From: an uncultured Colwellia sp.
GTDB taxonomy: Bacteria; Pseudomonadota; Gammaproteobacteria; Enterobacterales; Alteromonadaceae
Assembly (NCBI GenBank): GCA_913049915.1
Contig: CAJWZC010000002.1
Coordinates: 1-64,000, forward strand
DNA: 64,000 bases
Direction of reading: 5' to 3'
Position 1 is the stretch's first letter. Every line of letters begins with the position of its first letter. A model generated the notes under the pieces. That model made no database searches. It was given only the letters and a program-made list of their open reading frames with translations, and was not told the origin of the DNA. Made by a program: the position numbers and the translations under genes. Of the stretch, positions 37,950 through 47,899 are shown one piece after another.

Positions 37950-39449
37950 TTAGCTGTTGTTATTTTTTTTTATGCTGTGCAGCTCTGGGGTAAGAGTCTT
38001 TCTTTGTAAGCAACGTCCTCTGGGCTCATCACTTTCATGAAGTACAGTCTCTGAATGCAGAAATTGAGCTGCGTCGGCTGAATCTTTAACTTTAGAGGCA
38101 CTACGATTTAACATTTCTGCTTCAAAGTCGGTTAATACACTTTCTCTCACGCCAGCGACTCGCCAATGTGATTTGGGCCTGCATGCTATTGATATCTTTC
38201 GGGCTAGTGCTAGAGCATCAAGTAGTGCTTGATTAGCGCCTTGTCCTTTGAATGGACTCATAGGGTGAGCAGCATCGCCAATCAGGGTTACTTGATGTCC
38301 TTGCTCTAATAATTCAGGCTCGAGAAGAGCTCGGTCATATACGGGATAACCTGAAACCTGAGCTTCATGGGTTGCTGCTAAAATTTGAGGAATAGGGTCG
38401 TGCCACTGACATCTACGATACGCTTCATCTTTTAGCGCTTGTCGGCCTAAACTACTCAAGGCTTTTGCCTCTTTTTCTGGTATGGGGAAACTAAGTTGCC
38501 ACATTACTGAGTCTGATGCATACGGCATCATATATATTCGCTCATGACCATTAGCGGTTTGAAATACTGTAGCTGAGTCTAGCAAAGAACTTTCAAGGCC
38601 ATCGAGATCAGCCAAAGGGCAAATACCTAAAATCACAATACAACCAAGATAACGTAAAGGGCTTATCTCCTCACTAATAAGTAATTCTCGTACGGTGCTA
38701 CGTATACCATCTGCTCCTACTATTATGTCGGCTTTGGCTGTTTTAATCTTCCCATCAACTTGAAAGCTTAAATCTATCGCGTCATTGTTGCAGTCTTTAC
38801 CACTTTTATTAAAATCGACTAACTTGTGTCCCCATTGTACTGCATTGTGTCCACCAAGTTGCTCAAGCAATGCCAAACGCAAAGATTGTCGGGCGATATG
38901 AATATTAGTGCGTTTGGGCGACTTTATTGCTTCTGACTGCAGCCATTTTCTAATACCCCATTCACCAATCACTTTTCCTTCTGTCGTATGAACCACATGT
39001 CTTGTTGAGATCAGTCCTTGTTCTAACGATAAAATACCTAATGCCTCAATGGCTTTACTTGCCTGTTGTAGGGTAAGGCCATACCCCTGAGAGCGAGCAT
39101 CGAAACTACTATCGCGTTCATAAAGTGTAAAAGGGATACCGCGGTGCATACAAGCTACAGCTAAAGCCACTCCGCCAATACCACCACCAATAATAGCAAC
39201 AAGTGGGTAGCTCTCTTTATCTACTATTGGGCTGTTGTCAGCTTGAATCAAACCTGTTCCACTACAGCTCACGCAATCGTAGAGGTGACCTTTAGGCCTA
39301 ACGGGTGCTATTCCTTCGCTATTTGTTGCTTCGAATTTGTCTAACTCTCTCTGATAGCTCAGACGAACTTTCTTGCGGAGTCGCATCGTTTTTTTGCCAT
39401 GGCCCTGACATTCTTGACAAGTAATCCAGTTAATCAGTTTATTTATCAA
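37950..39449 (-). CDS. FAD-dependent monooxygenase with DnaJ-type zinc-binding N-terminus
   Basis: A 499-residue flavoprotein of the aromatic hydroxylase (UbiH/PHBH-like) type. The FAD-binding GGGIGGVALAVA is near residue 88, the second motif GADGIRSTVRELL near 245, and the third LIGDAAHPMSPFKGQGANQ near 400. The first 75 residues carry two Cys clusters, CQECQGHG and CVSCSGTG, which match the CxxCxGxG repeats of the DnaJ zinc-binding domain. Such a module could bind one zinc ion. The substrate is unknown. It is preceded by a 600-base gap and followed by the DUF4144-like gene. The start at 39449 keeps the Cys clusters; I see no strong ribosome site. Confidence 0.85.
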   Translation of the reverse strand: MINKLINWITCQECQGHGKKTMRLRKKVRLSYQRELDKFEATNSEGIAPVRPKGHLYDCVSCSGTGLIQADNSPIVDKESYPLVAIIGGGIGGVALAVACMHRGIPFTLYERDSSFDARSQGYGLTLQQASKAIEALGILSLEQGLISTRHVVHTTEGKVIGEWGIRKWLQSEAIKSPKRTNIHIARQSLRLALLEQLGGHNAVQWGHKLVDFNKSGKDCNNDAIDLSFQVDGKIKTAKADIIVGADGIRSTVRELLISEEISPLRYLGCIVILGICPLADLDGLESSLLDSATVFQTANGHERIYMMPYASDSVMWQLSFPIPEKEAKALSSLGRQALKDEAYRRCQWHDPIPQILAATHEAQVSGYPVYDRALLEPELLEQGHQVTLIGDAAHPMSPFKGQGANQALLDALALARKISIACRPKSHWRVAGVRESVLTDFEAEMLNRSASKVKDSADAAQFLHSETVLHESDEPRGRCLQRKTLTPELHSIKKNNNS

Positions 39450-40074
39450 CGCTTCACTACCTTTTTTTTTAACCAGGTTTTAACTTTTTCTATGAGGCTC
39501 ATTTTAACTGATACAAGCGATACTAGCCTAATAATAAAGTGGTAATTATATCTTTATTACAGTTATGACAATTTATTTTGTCAACGTTATTACTTTTTAA
39601 ATAAGTCATTTATTGTTTAGCCGTGAAGTTACGTTATTTGTGATGACTTGATTAAAACATGAAGGCTAAAATAAAGTTAATTTAATTGATAGAACGATGT
39701 ATTAGTGAGTTATTGATTAGCCATTAAATATTGATTGACTCTCTAACTAGGGTAGGCGAATACAAAGAGAGTAACACGGGTCAACATGTCTTACGTGATA
39801 GTCAATATGATGATTTTTTTACTGAGACTTTACACTTTTCGTCAAGTTATACTTTTAAATTGAAAAAACGACGCCTTCGTATGACTAAGGGAAAATTGGC
39901 TTCTCTAAGACGAAATTATTAAAAAAGTAAAATGATAGAGAAAGAGATGGTGAAAATAGAAGAACAGATAAAAATTAGCGCCAATTTATAAGAAGGTCAC
40001 GAGTCAATACTCATTAAAATGGCTACTTCAATTTTACTCACTCGACTTTATTAGCGCAGAGGGTCTGTTATTAG
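39450..40074. other. gap with no convincing gene
   Basis: About 620 AT-rich bases between two minus-strand genes. A 63-codon plus-strand frame at 39731-39922 (TTG start, basic C-terminus) has no family resemblance and no good ribosome site, so I do not call it. Confidence 0.45.
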
Positions 40075-41226
40075 TTAACGAATTAGGGTTACGTCAGTTG
40101 TTGGAATACAACTACACATTAAAATATAATCATCTTTCATTTCTACTTCGGTTAAACCATCAGTTGATAATTGCTCTACTTGGCCTTTAACAAGTTTTAC
40201 TTTACAGCGGCCACACATGCCAGCTCTACATGAATAGGGTAGTATCAAACCTGCCTTTTCACCTTGTTCTAATATAGTTTGTTGATTGTCTCCTTTGTGC
40301 TTTTTATTCCAAGAATCAAAAATAAGAGAGACCTTTTTCTTACTTTTACGAGATACAATAGTTGGTGTTGCACTTAAGGAGATTAAAAATGTCGGAGGCA
40401 CTTTTTTCTTAATAATGGTAATAGTGTCTGTCAATTTTATTTGCCCATGATTAAGCGGGACTAAATTTTGTCCAAAAAGAACTTCGCCTTTTAATTCACC
40501 TTCTGCGGCTTGTCTGTAAGTCTTTAAGCTTGTTATCGGCTCTTGATGTATGTCTTTGAGCGCTGTTTCTGGGTTTATGGTGGTAAATATACAACGAGTA
40601 CACGGCTTTCTTAATTCAAACTCTACTTCGCCTATGCGTATATGTTGCCAAGTATCTTCTGCAAAAGCGTCACAATTATCGATGACCAGATTAGGTCGAA
40701 ATTGATTCATGGTGATTATTGCTGGGCAACGTTTATTTAAATCATCTAATGACGCTTGAGAAATTAGTAATAGTGGGTAGCCGTCTGTAAAAGCCAATTG
40801 ATTCGTACGATTACTTGTCGATGGGACATTACGTTTAGATAATTCACCAAAATGTAATAATTGACAAGGACGATTTAAATACCGACTAAACCACTGATGA
40901 TGTTCACTATTACCTTGTTGAGCATTAATATTATCATTCCAAACAAATACAGTTTGATAAAGTTCACTCAGTTGGAGATAATTAATTACCAGTTTTGGCA
41001 TATCGGGCGCGGTAAGTACTAACCCTGTTGCAGTTATACTGGCTTGTATCAAACAGATTTTCGGCTCAGTGCGTGCGGTAATAAACTGACATTTATCATC
41101 AGTCAGTACAAATCTTCGATCAAAGCTAAGACCTAACTCATCGATCCAACTGTTTGATAGTTGAATGCCCGCAGAAGATTTTAAAGGATAAACACTGATT
41201 TGTGATAATTGCATGCTAGAAGTCAT
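40075..41226 (-). CDS. MOSC domain protein with C-terminal 2Fe-2S ferredoxin domain (YcbX-like)
   Basis: A 383-residue protein with three parts. The N-terminal MOSC beta-barrel begins MQLSQISVYPLKSSAGI. The MOSC domain (about residues 110-265) has RPNLVIDNCDAFAEDTW and the conserved Cys motif KPCTRCIFTTINPET, which in relatives holds the molybdenum cofactor. The C-terminal plant-type ferredoxin domain has CRAGMCGRC and the fourth Cys in LMCSC. E. coli YcbX has the same design and acts in reduction of N-hydroxylated compounds. The start could be residue 5 (ATG 41214). It appears to be a single-gene unit. Confidence 0.88.
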   Translation of the reverse strand: MTSSMQLSQISVYPLKSSAGIQLSNSWIDELGLSFDRRFVLTDDKCQFITARTEPKICLIQASITATGLVLTAPDMPKLVINYLQLSELYQTVFVWNDNINAQQGNSEHHQWFSRYLNRPCQLLHFGELSKRNVPSTSNRTNQLAFTDGYPLLLISQASLDDLNKRCPAIITMNQFRPNLVIDNCDAFAEDTWQHIRIGEVEFELRKPCTRCIFTTINPETALKDIHQEPITSLKTYRQAAEGELKGEVLFGQNLVPLNHGQIKLTDTITIIKKKVPPTFLISLSATPTIVSRKSKKKVSLIFDSWNKKHKGDNQQTILEQGEKAGLILPYSCRAGMCGRCKVKLVKGQVEQLSTDGLTEVEMKDDYILMCSCIPTTDVTLIR

Positions 41227-41429
41227 AGTAGTGTGATAGTTTCAGTAAGTGGATTTAGATAAGTCTGTCTTATTGATAGAATAGTATTACATGAAACAGG
41301 TATGTTGTCGTTATACAGTTATGATTTTATAAGCGTAATATTAGCTAAAAAATAACATTAGCGTTATACCACTATAACTATTGAGTATTTTTAATGATTT
41401 TATACCGGGTATTAGTTTAATCTAAAAGG

Positions 41430-42125
41430 CTAAACAGAAATATTAAGTAATACTAAACTGGCAAGTTTTTTTCTAAGCTTGGTCATTATCCGAGGAAATA
41501 GTTGGTCAAGGCGATAGGTTAACCTTTGTAATTCTAGTAATAACGAGGGATTGTTTTTGTCATTTATTATTGAGCCAATTAAGTTAACCTTTTTAAGTTT
41601 CAGTTTTTCAATACTTTCTTGTATCAAGTTTGCCGGAGTTGATCCTGCTTCAATCACCAGTAACGTACCTTCACATACTTCACAAATAATTTCAGCAGGT
41701 ATGTTGCTTTGGTTAAGTGATGTTAATGCGGAAGTATCAAAGACAATACAATCAAAATCAACAAGCCATTTTTTAATCGATTCAAGTAATAAGTGGCTTT
41801 CTCGGTATTGTAAAACATCACCTATATTTTGTGGGGCAGGGAGTAGGCTATACCCCTTATCCGCCATATTAATAATTTCATTTGGCGATAAGGGACTTGT
41901 TAATGACATGCGTAAGGCTTCTGATAAAACAGGATTAAAGGTATTCATTTCAACCAATAATACTTTTTTACCCACCACTTGAGCTCGTTTAACAATTGCT
42001 TGTGCAACTGTAGTTTTTCCTTCGGCTGCTTGAGCTGAAGTAATCGCTAAGGTTCTATAACCCGAGCCAATAGTTTGATTATAAATTGCTTCTACTTCAG
42101 CATAATGAATAGGTAATTCTTGCAT
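41430..42125 (-). CDS. tyrosine-kinase-like ATPase of the exopolysaccharide locus (CpsD/CapB family)
   Basis: A 231-residue protein from the ATG at 42125, which follows GGAGG; a TTG at 42143 is rejected. Walker A is SAQAAEGKTTVA near residue 30. The Walker A' position reads VLLVEMN, with Glu where BY-kinases usually have Asp. Walker B is IVFDTSAL. The C-terminus is Lys/Leu-rich and has no cluster of Tyr, the usual autophosphorylation site. It could be a non-phosphorylating ATPase that works with the Wzz-like protein encoded at 50.8-52.3 kb. Last gene of the STAS-OmpA-SLBB operon, two bases after the previous stop. Confidence 0.85.
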   Translation of the reverse strand: MQELPIHYAEVEAIYNQTIGSGYRTLAITSAQAAEGKTTVAQAIVKRAQVVGKKVLLVEMNTFNPVLSEALRMSLTSPLSPNEIINMADKGYSLLPAPQNIGDVLQYRESHLLLESIKKWLVDFDCIVFDTSALTSLNQSNIPAEIICEVCEGTLLVIEAGSTPANLIQESIEKLKLKKVNLIGSIINDKNNPSLLLELQRLTYRLDQLFPRIMTKLRKKLASLVLLNISV

Positions 42126-42126
42126 A

Positions 42127-44232
42127 TTATAAACCTCCAACAATGGCTACAAGCGATACGATACTAAGCATATCTTTGACATTAGCCATAAACACATTCC
42201 AATTACTTTGAGATACATCAGGTACAAAAATTGTATCACCCACACGTACCATAGGTAATTTTGTAAAATCGGGATACTCAATAAATTTTTCTAAATCAAA
42301 AACGTGACTGATATTTTCTTCTGATTGGTTTCGAGAGATATTTACTACCATAATTCGTTCTAAATATGCAGTTTCGGTTGGACCACCTGACTCAGCTAAA
42401 ATATCTAAAATTGTCATGTCTGAACTGAACTTATAGCGTCCCGGCTTTTCTACTGCGCCTATGATCCGTACTGTTTTTTCTTTTTTATTATCGATCCAAG
42501 GCTTATTCCTTTCTGGTATATAAATAGTATCACCAGATTTTACTCTGGGTAATAGGGTTTCATCGCCCGTTTCAAAGTATAAGCCCAAATCAAGGCTACT
42601 CACTCTACTGTGAAAACCATTACGGTGAGTAATTTTTATATTATGAATATCTGCGTATTGATTCGGGCCATCAGCTGCTGAAAGTATATCTAAAATATGT
42701 AGTTTATTATTAAACGCGTAACGCCCTGGTTGTCCAACTTGCCCAAAAACATAAATTGATGACTCTTGAGATTGGCGTAACCAGCCCGCTTTATTATCGA
42801 TAACATCACGTGGTCGTTCACTGATAATGATAGTATCTCCTGCGCCAACTCGAGGTAACAACGAGAAGCTTCCCCCTTCTGTAATGAAGCTGTCTAAATC
42901 GAAAGGTTCCATACGTTTTGATTCGTCTTTTTTGATTACCCTTACTTGAGACATATCAGCGTCTTGAGTAGGGCCACCAGCATGAGCTAAGATATCAAGG
43001 AAGCTCATTTCATCGCCCCATTCATATCTACCTGGTTTTTTCACTGCACCTATAACTCTAATTGCTCTATCAGGGGTAATCTTGAGCCATGATTTTTCAT
43101 TCATATCGGTTTTTTCAGGAACAAAGATAGCATCCCCTGGTGATACTGTCGGGATAGCGACTTGCGTTAATCCTTCGGTATAAGCTTGTAAGTCAAAAGC
43201 ATCAACCTTGCCAGTGGTACGTAGTATCCGGATTTTTCTCGACTCAGCAAAGCGAGTAGGGCCACCAGCATTAGCTAAAATGTCAAAAAATTTTGTCCCT
43301 ATGGGCGCTTCATAGGCACCCGGTTTAATTACCTCGCCCATCACATAAATAGTACGTAAACCGCTTTTAACTTCTTCTTCTTGAATAGGAATAAATAAGG
43401 TTGAACCAGGCGTGATTTTTGGCATATGTGAGGTATCACCGGTATCTAAATAGGTTTTTAAATCAAACAATTCAGGTGTACCATTGTTAATTACCCGGAT
43501 ATGCTCAACACCAGCATAGCGAGTGACACCGCCGGCTCGCATTAACATATCGACAACAGTATTTCCTTTTTTAAAAGAGAACACGCCAGGTTTAAGTACT
43601 TCACCAAAGACCTTAATTGCTGTTCCTATTTCAGAGCCATCACCACTAGCGGATAAAGTTGCCGCATCAAAGTCCATTTGCACATTACCAATTAATGGCG
43701 AGGCGGGTACAAAGATAACATCTAAAGGTTCTATGGTTGGTAAAATAGAAAAGTCACCAGTATCTAAATATTTTTTATAATCGAAGATGGTTACTTTACC
43801 TTGTCGATTTAATTGTATTCTATCGAGTTGTGCACCCGCTACAGCACCACCAGCTTTTTGAAGTGCCATTTGTATATTACCGTCTTGTGGTAAATCTATC
43901 ATTCCTGGGATTTCAACAAAACCTAATACCTGAATGGGAACTCTTCTTTCAACTAAGTAAACTTTAAAATTATTGATGGCGCGATATTCTTCACCTAAAA
44001 GCTTGGCTAGATCTTCGTTAACTTGTTTTAGTGTTTTACCAACAATTGAAACGTTGCCTACTTCAGGTAATTTAAGTGTACCGTCACGTTTGACTTGAAA
44101 GGTTTTTTCAAAATCTATTTCACCAGGGATTTCGATTTGGAGTACATCACCAGGACGTATTATAATGTCAGCTGATTGGGCATTATTCATAACAAATATA
44201 AAACTCAGCATTGCTATTAATAATTTACACAT
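42127..44232 (-). CDS. polysaccharide export protein with six SLBB repeats
   Basis: A 701-residue exported protein. A signal peptide (MCKLLIAMLSFIFVMNNAQSA) has no lipobox Cys, unlike Wza. The Poly_export domain (RPGDVLQIEIPGEIDF) follows, then six SLBB-like repeats of about 90 residues, recognised by V.G.V..PG and an ending AGG or close to it: VLGFVEIPGMI, VFGEVLKPGVF, VMGEVIKPGAY, VIGAVKKPGRY, VFGQVGQPGRY and IIGAVEKPGRY. A short hydrophobic tail (MLSIVSLVAIVGGL) ends the protein. It probably forms or lines the outer-membrane exit for the polymer. It lies two bases downstream of the OmpA-like lipoprotein. Confidence 0.9.
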   Translation of the reverse strand: MCKLLIAMLSFIFVMNNAQSADIIIRPGDVLQIEIPGEIDFEKTFQVKRDGTLKLPEVGNVSIVGKTLKQVNEDLAKLLGEEYRAINNFKVYLVERRVPIQVLGFVEIPGMIDLPQDGNIQMALQKAGGAVAGAQLDRIQLNRQGKVTIFDYKKYLDTGDFSILPTIEPLDVIFVPASPLIGNVQMDFDAATLSASGDGSEIGTAIKVFGEVLKPGVFSFKKGNTVVDMLMRAGGVTRYAGVEHIRVINNGTPELFDLKTYLDTGDTSHMPKITPGSTLFIPIQEEEVKSGLRTIYVMGEVIKPGAYEAPIGTKFFDILANAGGPTRFAESRKIRILRTTGKVDAFDLQAYTEGLTQVAIPTVSPGDAIFVPEKTDMNEKSWLKITPDRAIRVIGAVKKPGRYEWGDEMSFLDILAHAGGPTQDADMSQVRVIKKDESKRMEPFDLDSFITEGGSFSLLPRVGAGDTIIISERPRDVIDNKAGWLRQSQESSIYVFGQVGQPGRYAFNNKLHILDILSAADGPNQYADIHNIKITHRNGFHSRVSSLDLGLYFETGDETLLPRVKSGDTIYIPERNKPWIDNKKEKTVRIIGAVEKPGRYKFSSDMTILDILAESGGPTETAYLERIMVVNISRNQSEENISHVFDLEKFIEYPDFTKLPMVRVGDTIFVPDVSQSNWNVFMANVKDMLSIVSLVAIVGGL

Positions 44233-44234
44233 GG

Positions 44235-45107
44235 TTAAATTTCCTTTTTACCGCTGGTATCTAAAAAAAGTGTGATCGATGTATAACGATTAAAGACCCT
44301 TGAAACACCACTATGCTCAATTTCTCTGATATTTTCTTCACCTTTGTTTTTTACGCTAATTTGTGAAGATGCAATTCCTTTATCAGTAAAATATTTTGCA
44401 ACGCTTTGCGCTCGTCTTTTACTGAGTTGCTTGTTATATGTGGTGCTACCTTTGCTATCAGTATGTCCACTGATGAGTAATGTGGAATTTGGATAACTTT
44501 TTATTAAGGTAATCAGTTTATTTAGCGGGGGGTAATATATTGGTTTTATTCCGTCTTGGTTAAAATCATGCAGTGTTTCAGTAATTAATATATGATTTTT
44601 ATTAATGGTATATTTTACTTTTATTGGTTTTTCTTTTTTTACCGATGAAGAGTTGTCACATTGGTTGAAGTCTCCTTCATCGTACCAACGTTTAAGCACT
44701 ACTTTTTGCTGGGAATAGCTACACCCTAATTGACCTTTTACATACTGGTTGATGCAGCGAATTTTACGTATTTGGCGATCAAAATCGACTAATGTTATAA
44801 AAGCATCTTTTTCCATAGCGGCATTATGTTCTGCTGTTGCTCTTGTTAAATAGGATTGTGCAATGGCTAATTGACCTGCAATACAGCGTTTAGACTCTTG
44901 TAGCTCTAATGACAATAGTTCAGATTTAGCGTTTTGAATATAAATATGCATTTGCGCTTCGTCTAAATTTGTTGAAGTTTCAATATTAGTAAATATATGT
45001 GTATTGTAACCTGCTGTTTTTGTTGTACTACTTTCTTTTTTTGTTGCAGTACATGCTGATAATACTAAAACAGCGCATAGAGACACCAAAACAGGCTTGG
45101 TATTCAT
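44235..45107 (-). CDS. OmpA-like lipoprotein
   Basis: From the ATG at 45107 a 290-residue lipoprotein: signal MNTKPVLVSLCAVLVLSAC with the lipobox Cys at 19. A helical middle part is followed by a C-terminal OmpA-like peptidoglycan-binding domain (about 185-285) with the signature ISGHTDSKGSTTYNKQLSKR and NKGEENI. The ATG overlaps the stop of the STAS gene (TAATG), which supports this start over a longer frame from 45167. Its place between a STAS protein and the SLBB export protein suggests it anchors the export machine to the cell wall. Confidence 0.88.
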   Translation of the reverse strand: MNTKPVLVSLCAVLVLSACTATKKESSTTKTAGYNTHIFTNIETSTNLDEAQMHIYIQNAKSELLSLELQESKRCIAGQLAIAQSYLTRATAEHNAAMEKDAFITLVDFDRQIRKIRCINQYVKGQLGCSYSQQKVVLKRWYDEGDFNQCDNSSSVKKEKPIKVKYTINKNHILITETLHDFNQDGIKPIYYPPLNKLITLIKSYPNSTLLISGHTDSKGSTTYNKQLSKRRAQSVAKYFTDKGIASSQISVKNKGEENIREIEHSGVSRVFNRYTSITLFLDTSGKKEI

Positions 45108-45457
45108 TAGCTCGCAACTTGCAAAGTGGTTGGATTTTCTAAGTAACAGTCGATATTTTGATAACAATCGATGGTTTTATCTAAAAATAACATTTGAAAC
45201 AGCTCTTGTGGCTGTTGTTTTAAACCAGTAACAGAGACACTAAAACCTTTAGTTACCATTCTTTTATATAAAAAAACGATTGCGCCGATGCCTGATGAAT
45301 CAATAAATGGTACTTGCTCTAGATCGAAGATGATATTAGTAGTAAATTTACTGTACGCTTCTATATCATTTTTCATAACTTTTACCGTATCGGCATCAAA
45401 GTTTCCGTGGATTTTAATAATAAAGTTATTATTTATTTTATAAGTTTCATTCAACAT
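45107..45457 (-). CDS. STAS-domain protein (anti-sigma factor antagonist type)
   Basis: A 116-residue single STAS domain like SpoIIAA or RsbV, with the phosphorylation motif FIDSSGIGAIVF (Ser54 or Ser55). Proteins of this type bind a partner kinase or anti-sigma factor in a phosphate-dependent way. No such kinase is in the window. As first gene of the unit STAS / OmpA-lipoprotein / SLBB / ATPase, it may set expression or assembly of the polysaccharide system; that role is inferred from position. Confidence 0.85.
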   Translation of the reverse strand: MLNETYKINNNFIIKIHGNFDADTVKVMKNDIEAYSKFTTNIIFDLEQVPFIDSSGIGAIVFLYKRMVTKGFSVSVTGLKQQPQELFQMLFLDKTIDCYQNIDCYLENPTTLQVAS

Positions 45458-45796
45458 AACAAACTCACCCTTTAAGTTAATACACTTTTATAGACTGCAA
45501 TGTTTGAGCCAAAAAATAATTACAATTAATATCAGTAGGTTATATTATGTATATGCATTTTATAATTAAAAAGTATATTAAAATGCAAATTGATAATTGC
45601 AAGTTGCGAATATGAAAAACGATATAAAATATTAAATTATTACGTGGATTACGACAAGTGATCGAATTTTATTAACAGTTGTCTATTTGCAAAGGTTTAT
45701 TATCAACTTTAGATGTCTATATATTAGTCAACACTATAATGGGTAATATTACGATGGAATTAAACATAAGAAATAAACTCAATGAGGAGTATTACT
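45458..45796. promoter_or_regulatory. divergent gap upstream of the STAS and SDR genes
   Basis: About 340 AT-rich bases that must carry promoters for both directions. Individual -10 or -35 boxes could not be assigned with confidence. Confidence 0.4.
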
Positions 45797-46636
45797 ATGA
45801 CAACATATTTTCAAGGAAAAACGGTCATCATTACCGGTGCATCGGCGGGTGTTGGTGCAGAAACCGCTAGAGCATTCGCAAAAATGAGCGCTAACCTTGT
45901 TTTAATCGCTAGAGGACAAACAGCACTCGATCAAATGAGCAAAGAACTTTCAACTAAAACTTCAGTACTAACCATTGCAATGGACGTGTCTAGCTCGGTA
46001 GATTGTCAAAATATGCTAGTAAGTGCTGAGCAAAAATTTGGTGCAATTCATTATCTCATTAACAATGCGGGATATCATAAACGAGGAGAGGTCGAAAATA
46101 ATTCGTCAGAACAATTAGCTAAGATGGTGGATATTAATTTACGGGCTCCGATAGAATTAACGGCATTAGCGTTACCTTATATTAGAAGGAGTATTGCTAA
46201 AGGTGGCTTAGGTGGAGTAGTTAATGTTGGCTCTTTAGCAGGCCGTACACCATTACAAGGGGCGGCAACCTATTCAGCGACTAAATCAGGCTTACGTGCT
46301 TTTAGTTACGCACTTGCTGATGAATTAAAAGGTTCGGGTATTAGTGTTGGTTTAGTTTCTCCGGGGCCAATTAATACTGGTTTTATCATGTCTGAAATAG
46401 ATGAAGTAGAAGACATCGTTTTTTCCCAACCGATGAGTAGTCCGCAACAAGTAACAGATGCAATAATCAGTGTGGCTAGAGGCGATAAAGTCGAAATATC
46501 ACTCCCTAACTTAAGTGGTTGGTTGACGACTATTTCTTACTTATCACCGGCATTGAGACGCTTTTTAAGACCTTATCTTTATGAAAAAGGGCGTAAAGCT
46601 AAAGAGTGTTACAGAAACAAAAAACACCATAACTAA
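45797..46636 (+). CDS. short-chain dehydrogenase/reductase
   Basis: A 279-residue classical SDR from the ATG at 45797, preceded by GAGGAG. The cofactor motif TGASAGVGAETA is near residue 13, NNAG near 86, a Ser near 145 and the YSATK catalytic Tyr/Lys near 160. SPGPINTGF follows. The basic C-terminus (YEKGRKAKECYRNKKHH) extends beyond the core. It is the only plus-strand gene within the polysaccharide region. The substrate is not readable; a role in sugar or lipid modification is possible. Confidence 0.85.
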   Translation: MTTYFQGKTVIITGASAGVGAETARAFAKMSANLVLIARGQTALDQMSKELSTKTSVLTIAMDVSSSVDCQNMLVSAEQKFGAIHYLINNAGYHKRGEVENNSSEQLAKMVDINLRAPIELTALALPYIRRSIAKGGLGGVVNVGSLAGRTPLQGAATYSATKSGLRAFSYALADELKGSGISVGLVSPGPINTGFIMSEIDEVEDIVFSQPMSSPQQVTDAIISVARGDKVEISLPNLSGWLTTISYLSPALRRFLRPYLYEKGRKAKECYRNKKHHN

Positions 46637-46952
46637 GTATAACGCTCATCCGTACTTATTATTGGCTAATCTACAACCATCGCGGGAGTATTTAGACAGC
46701 AGATCAGGTAACCTTTTATATAAACACTATTATCATGTGACGATCGGCTTATGTTGTTATAAATTATCGAACTAAACCAGCATAATACGGAAGTTAGTAA
46801 TATGCTTTAATGCACTTTCTGCCGCAAAGCATACTAGAAAACTAAAGGGTAATACGCCACAAAAATAATTATTGATAAACCTTTAAAACGGTGCTCAGTT
46901 TGACTGAACTAAATAGTCATTTTAGCATTGCCATCGTACTTTATATTGTTTG
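46637..46952. other. convergent gap, nothing recognised
   Basis: About 316 bases between the SDR and the YvcK-like gene. I see no clear terminator hairpin with a T-run and no gene. Confidence 0.4.
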
Positions 46953-47876
46953 TTATGCTCGTTGAATTAGTTCAAGTAACTGATCTCGATAAAAGGGTTG
47001 TTTATGTCTACCGGTACTATCTCCCGGAAGGTTTGCAATGGTATAAGGTTTACATAATTCGATAGAAGCTGAAACACGATGGCTAGGAATTAGGGAGTGG
47101 ACTGTTTTTGTTAATCCAAGATTCTTAATGAATTCAAGCTGATAATATATTTCATCGTGTTTGCTATTATTATCGCTAATTATTTGGTTATTGAACTCAT
47201 CTTCCACATTGGTAATAAAATAAATCTTTAGTTTAGTATTTTGATTAATGATATCAATAACAGCATCCATTAGTAAGCTGGGTAGGGTACTGGTATAAAA
47301 GCTGCCTGGACCTAGGAATAAAATATCAGCATTCTTTAAGGTATCTAAAACTTCTTTGCTTGGTTTAACCTTTGGTGTTAATACTAATTTTTTAATGCCT
47401 TGGTTAGCGTGTTCATCAACTTCAATCTCGCCAATATAACTATGCTCAGCGCAATGACTTACTAGGTGTGTTACCGCATCAGACATAGGTAAGATGTTTG
47501 CTGTAATACCTAAATATTCCCGCATCACCTGTACAGTTTCGGTAGGTCTTATGCAAAGAGAGTCAACGGCGCAAAACATTAAATTTCCAAGACTATGCCC
47601 TGATAGATCACCTACGTTGTTGAAGCGGTATTCAAATAAAAGTGCTTTAGTAGAGGGTTCTTTATTCGTTACCGCTTTGCTTAATTTTGATAAACAATAG
47701 CGAATATCACCCCAAGAAATTGTATCGCAGCTTTCTCTTAAACGCCCGGTAGAGCCACCATTGTCAGTGGTACTGACAATACCCGATAAATTGACACTGT
47801 TAAAATCATTGATAACTTCCAATAAGTTGCCTAAACCGTGGCCACCACCAATACAAGTCACATTAATATCCGTCAT
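46953..47876 (-). CDS. YvcK/CofD-like family protein
   Basis: A 307-residue cytoplasmic protein of the YvcK (gluconeogenesis factor) family. CIGGGHGLGNLLEVI near residue 8 and VSTTDNGGSTGRLRE near 35 form the nucleotide-sugar binding loop, and HSLGNLMF and FLGPGSFYTSTLPSLL are also typical. In Bacillus and Listeria YvcK binds UDP-GlcNAc and affects cell-wall precursor supply. Here it is the last gene of the main polysaccharide operon, 23 bases after the sugar transferase; it may sense nucleotide sugar for that pathway (inference). Confidence 0.88.
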   Translation of the reverse strand: MTDINVTCIGGGHGLGNLLEVINDFNSVNLSGIVSTTDNGGSTGRLRESCDTISWGDIRYCLSKLSKAVTNKEPSTKALLFEYRFNNVGDLSGHSLGNLMFCAVDSLCIRPTETVQVMREYLGITANILPMSDAVTHLVSHCAEHSYIGEIEVDEHANQGIKKLVLTPKVKPSKEVLDTLKNADILFLGPGSFYTSTLPSLLMDAVIDIINQNTKLKIYFITNVEDEFNNQIISDNNSKHDEIYYQLEFIKNLGLTKTVHSLIPSHRVSASIELCKPYTIANLPGDSTGRHKQPFYRDQLLELIQRA

Positions 47877-47899
47877 ATATTTATCCTTGTATGCTTAGT

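Noticed and set aside
39731-39922. 63-codon plus-strand frame
   Set aside because: TTG start, no convincing ribosome site, no recognised family.
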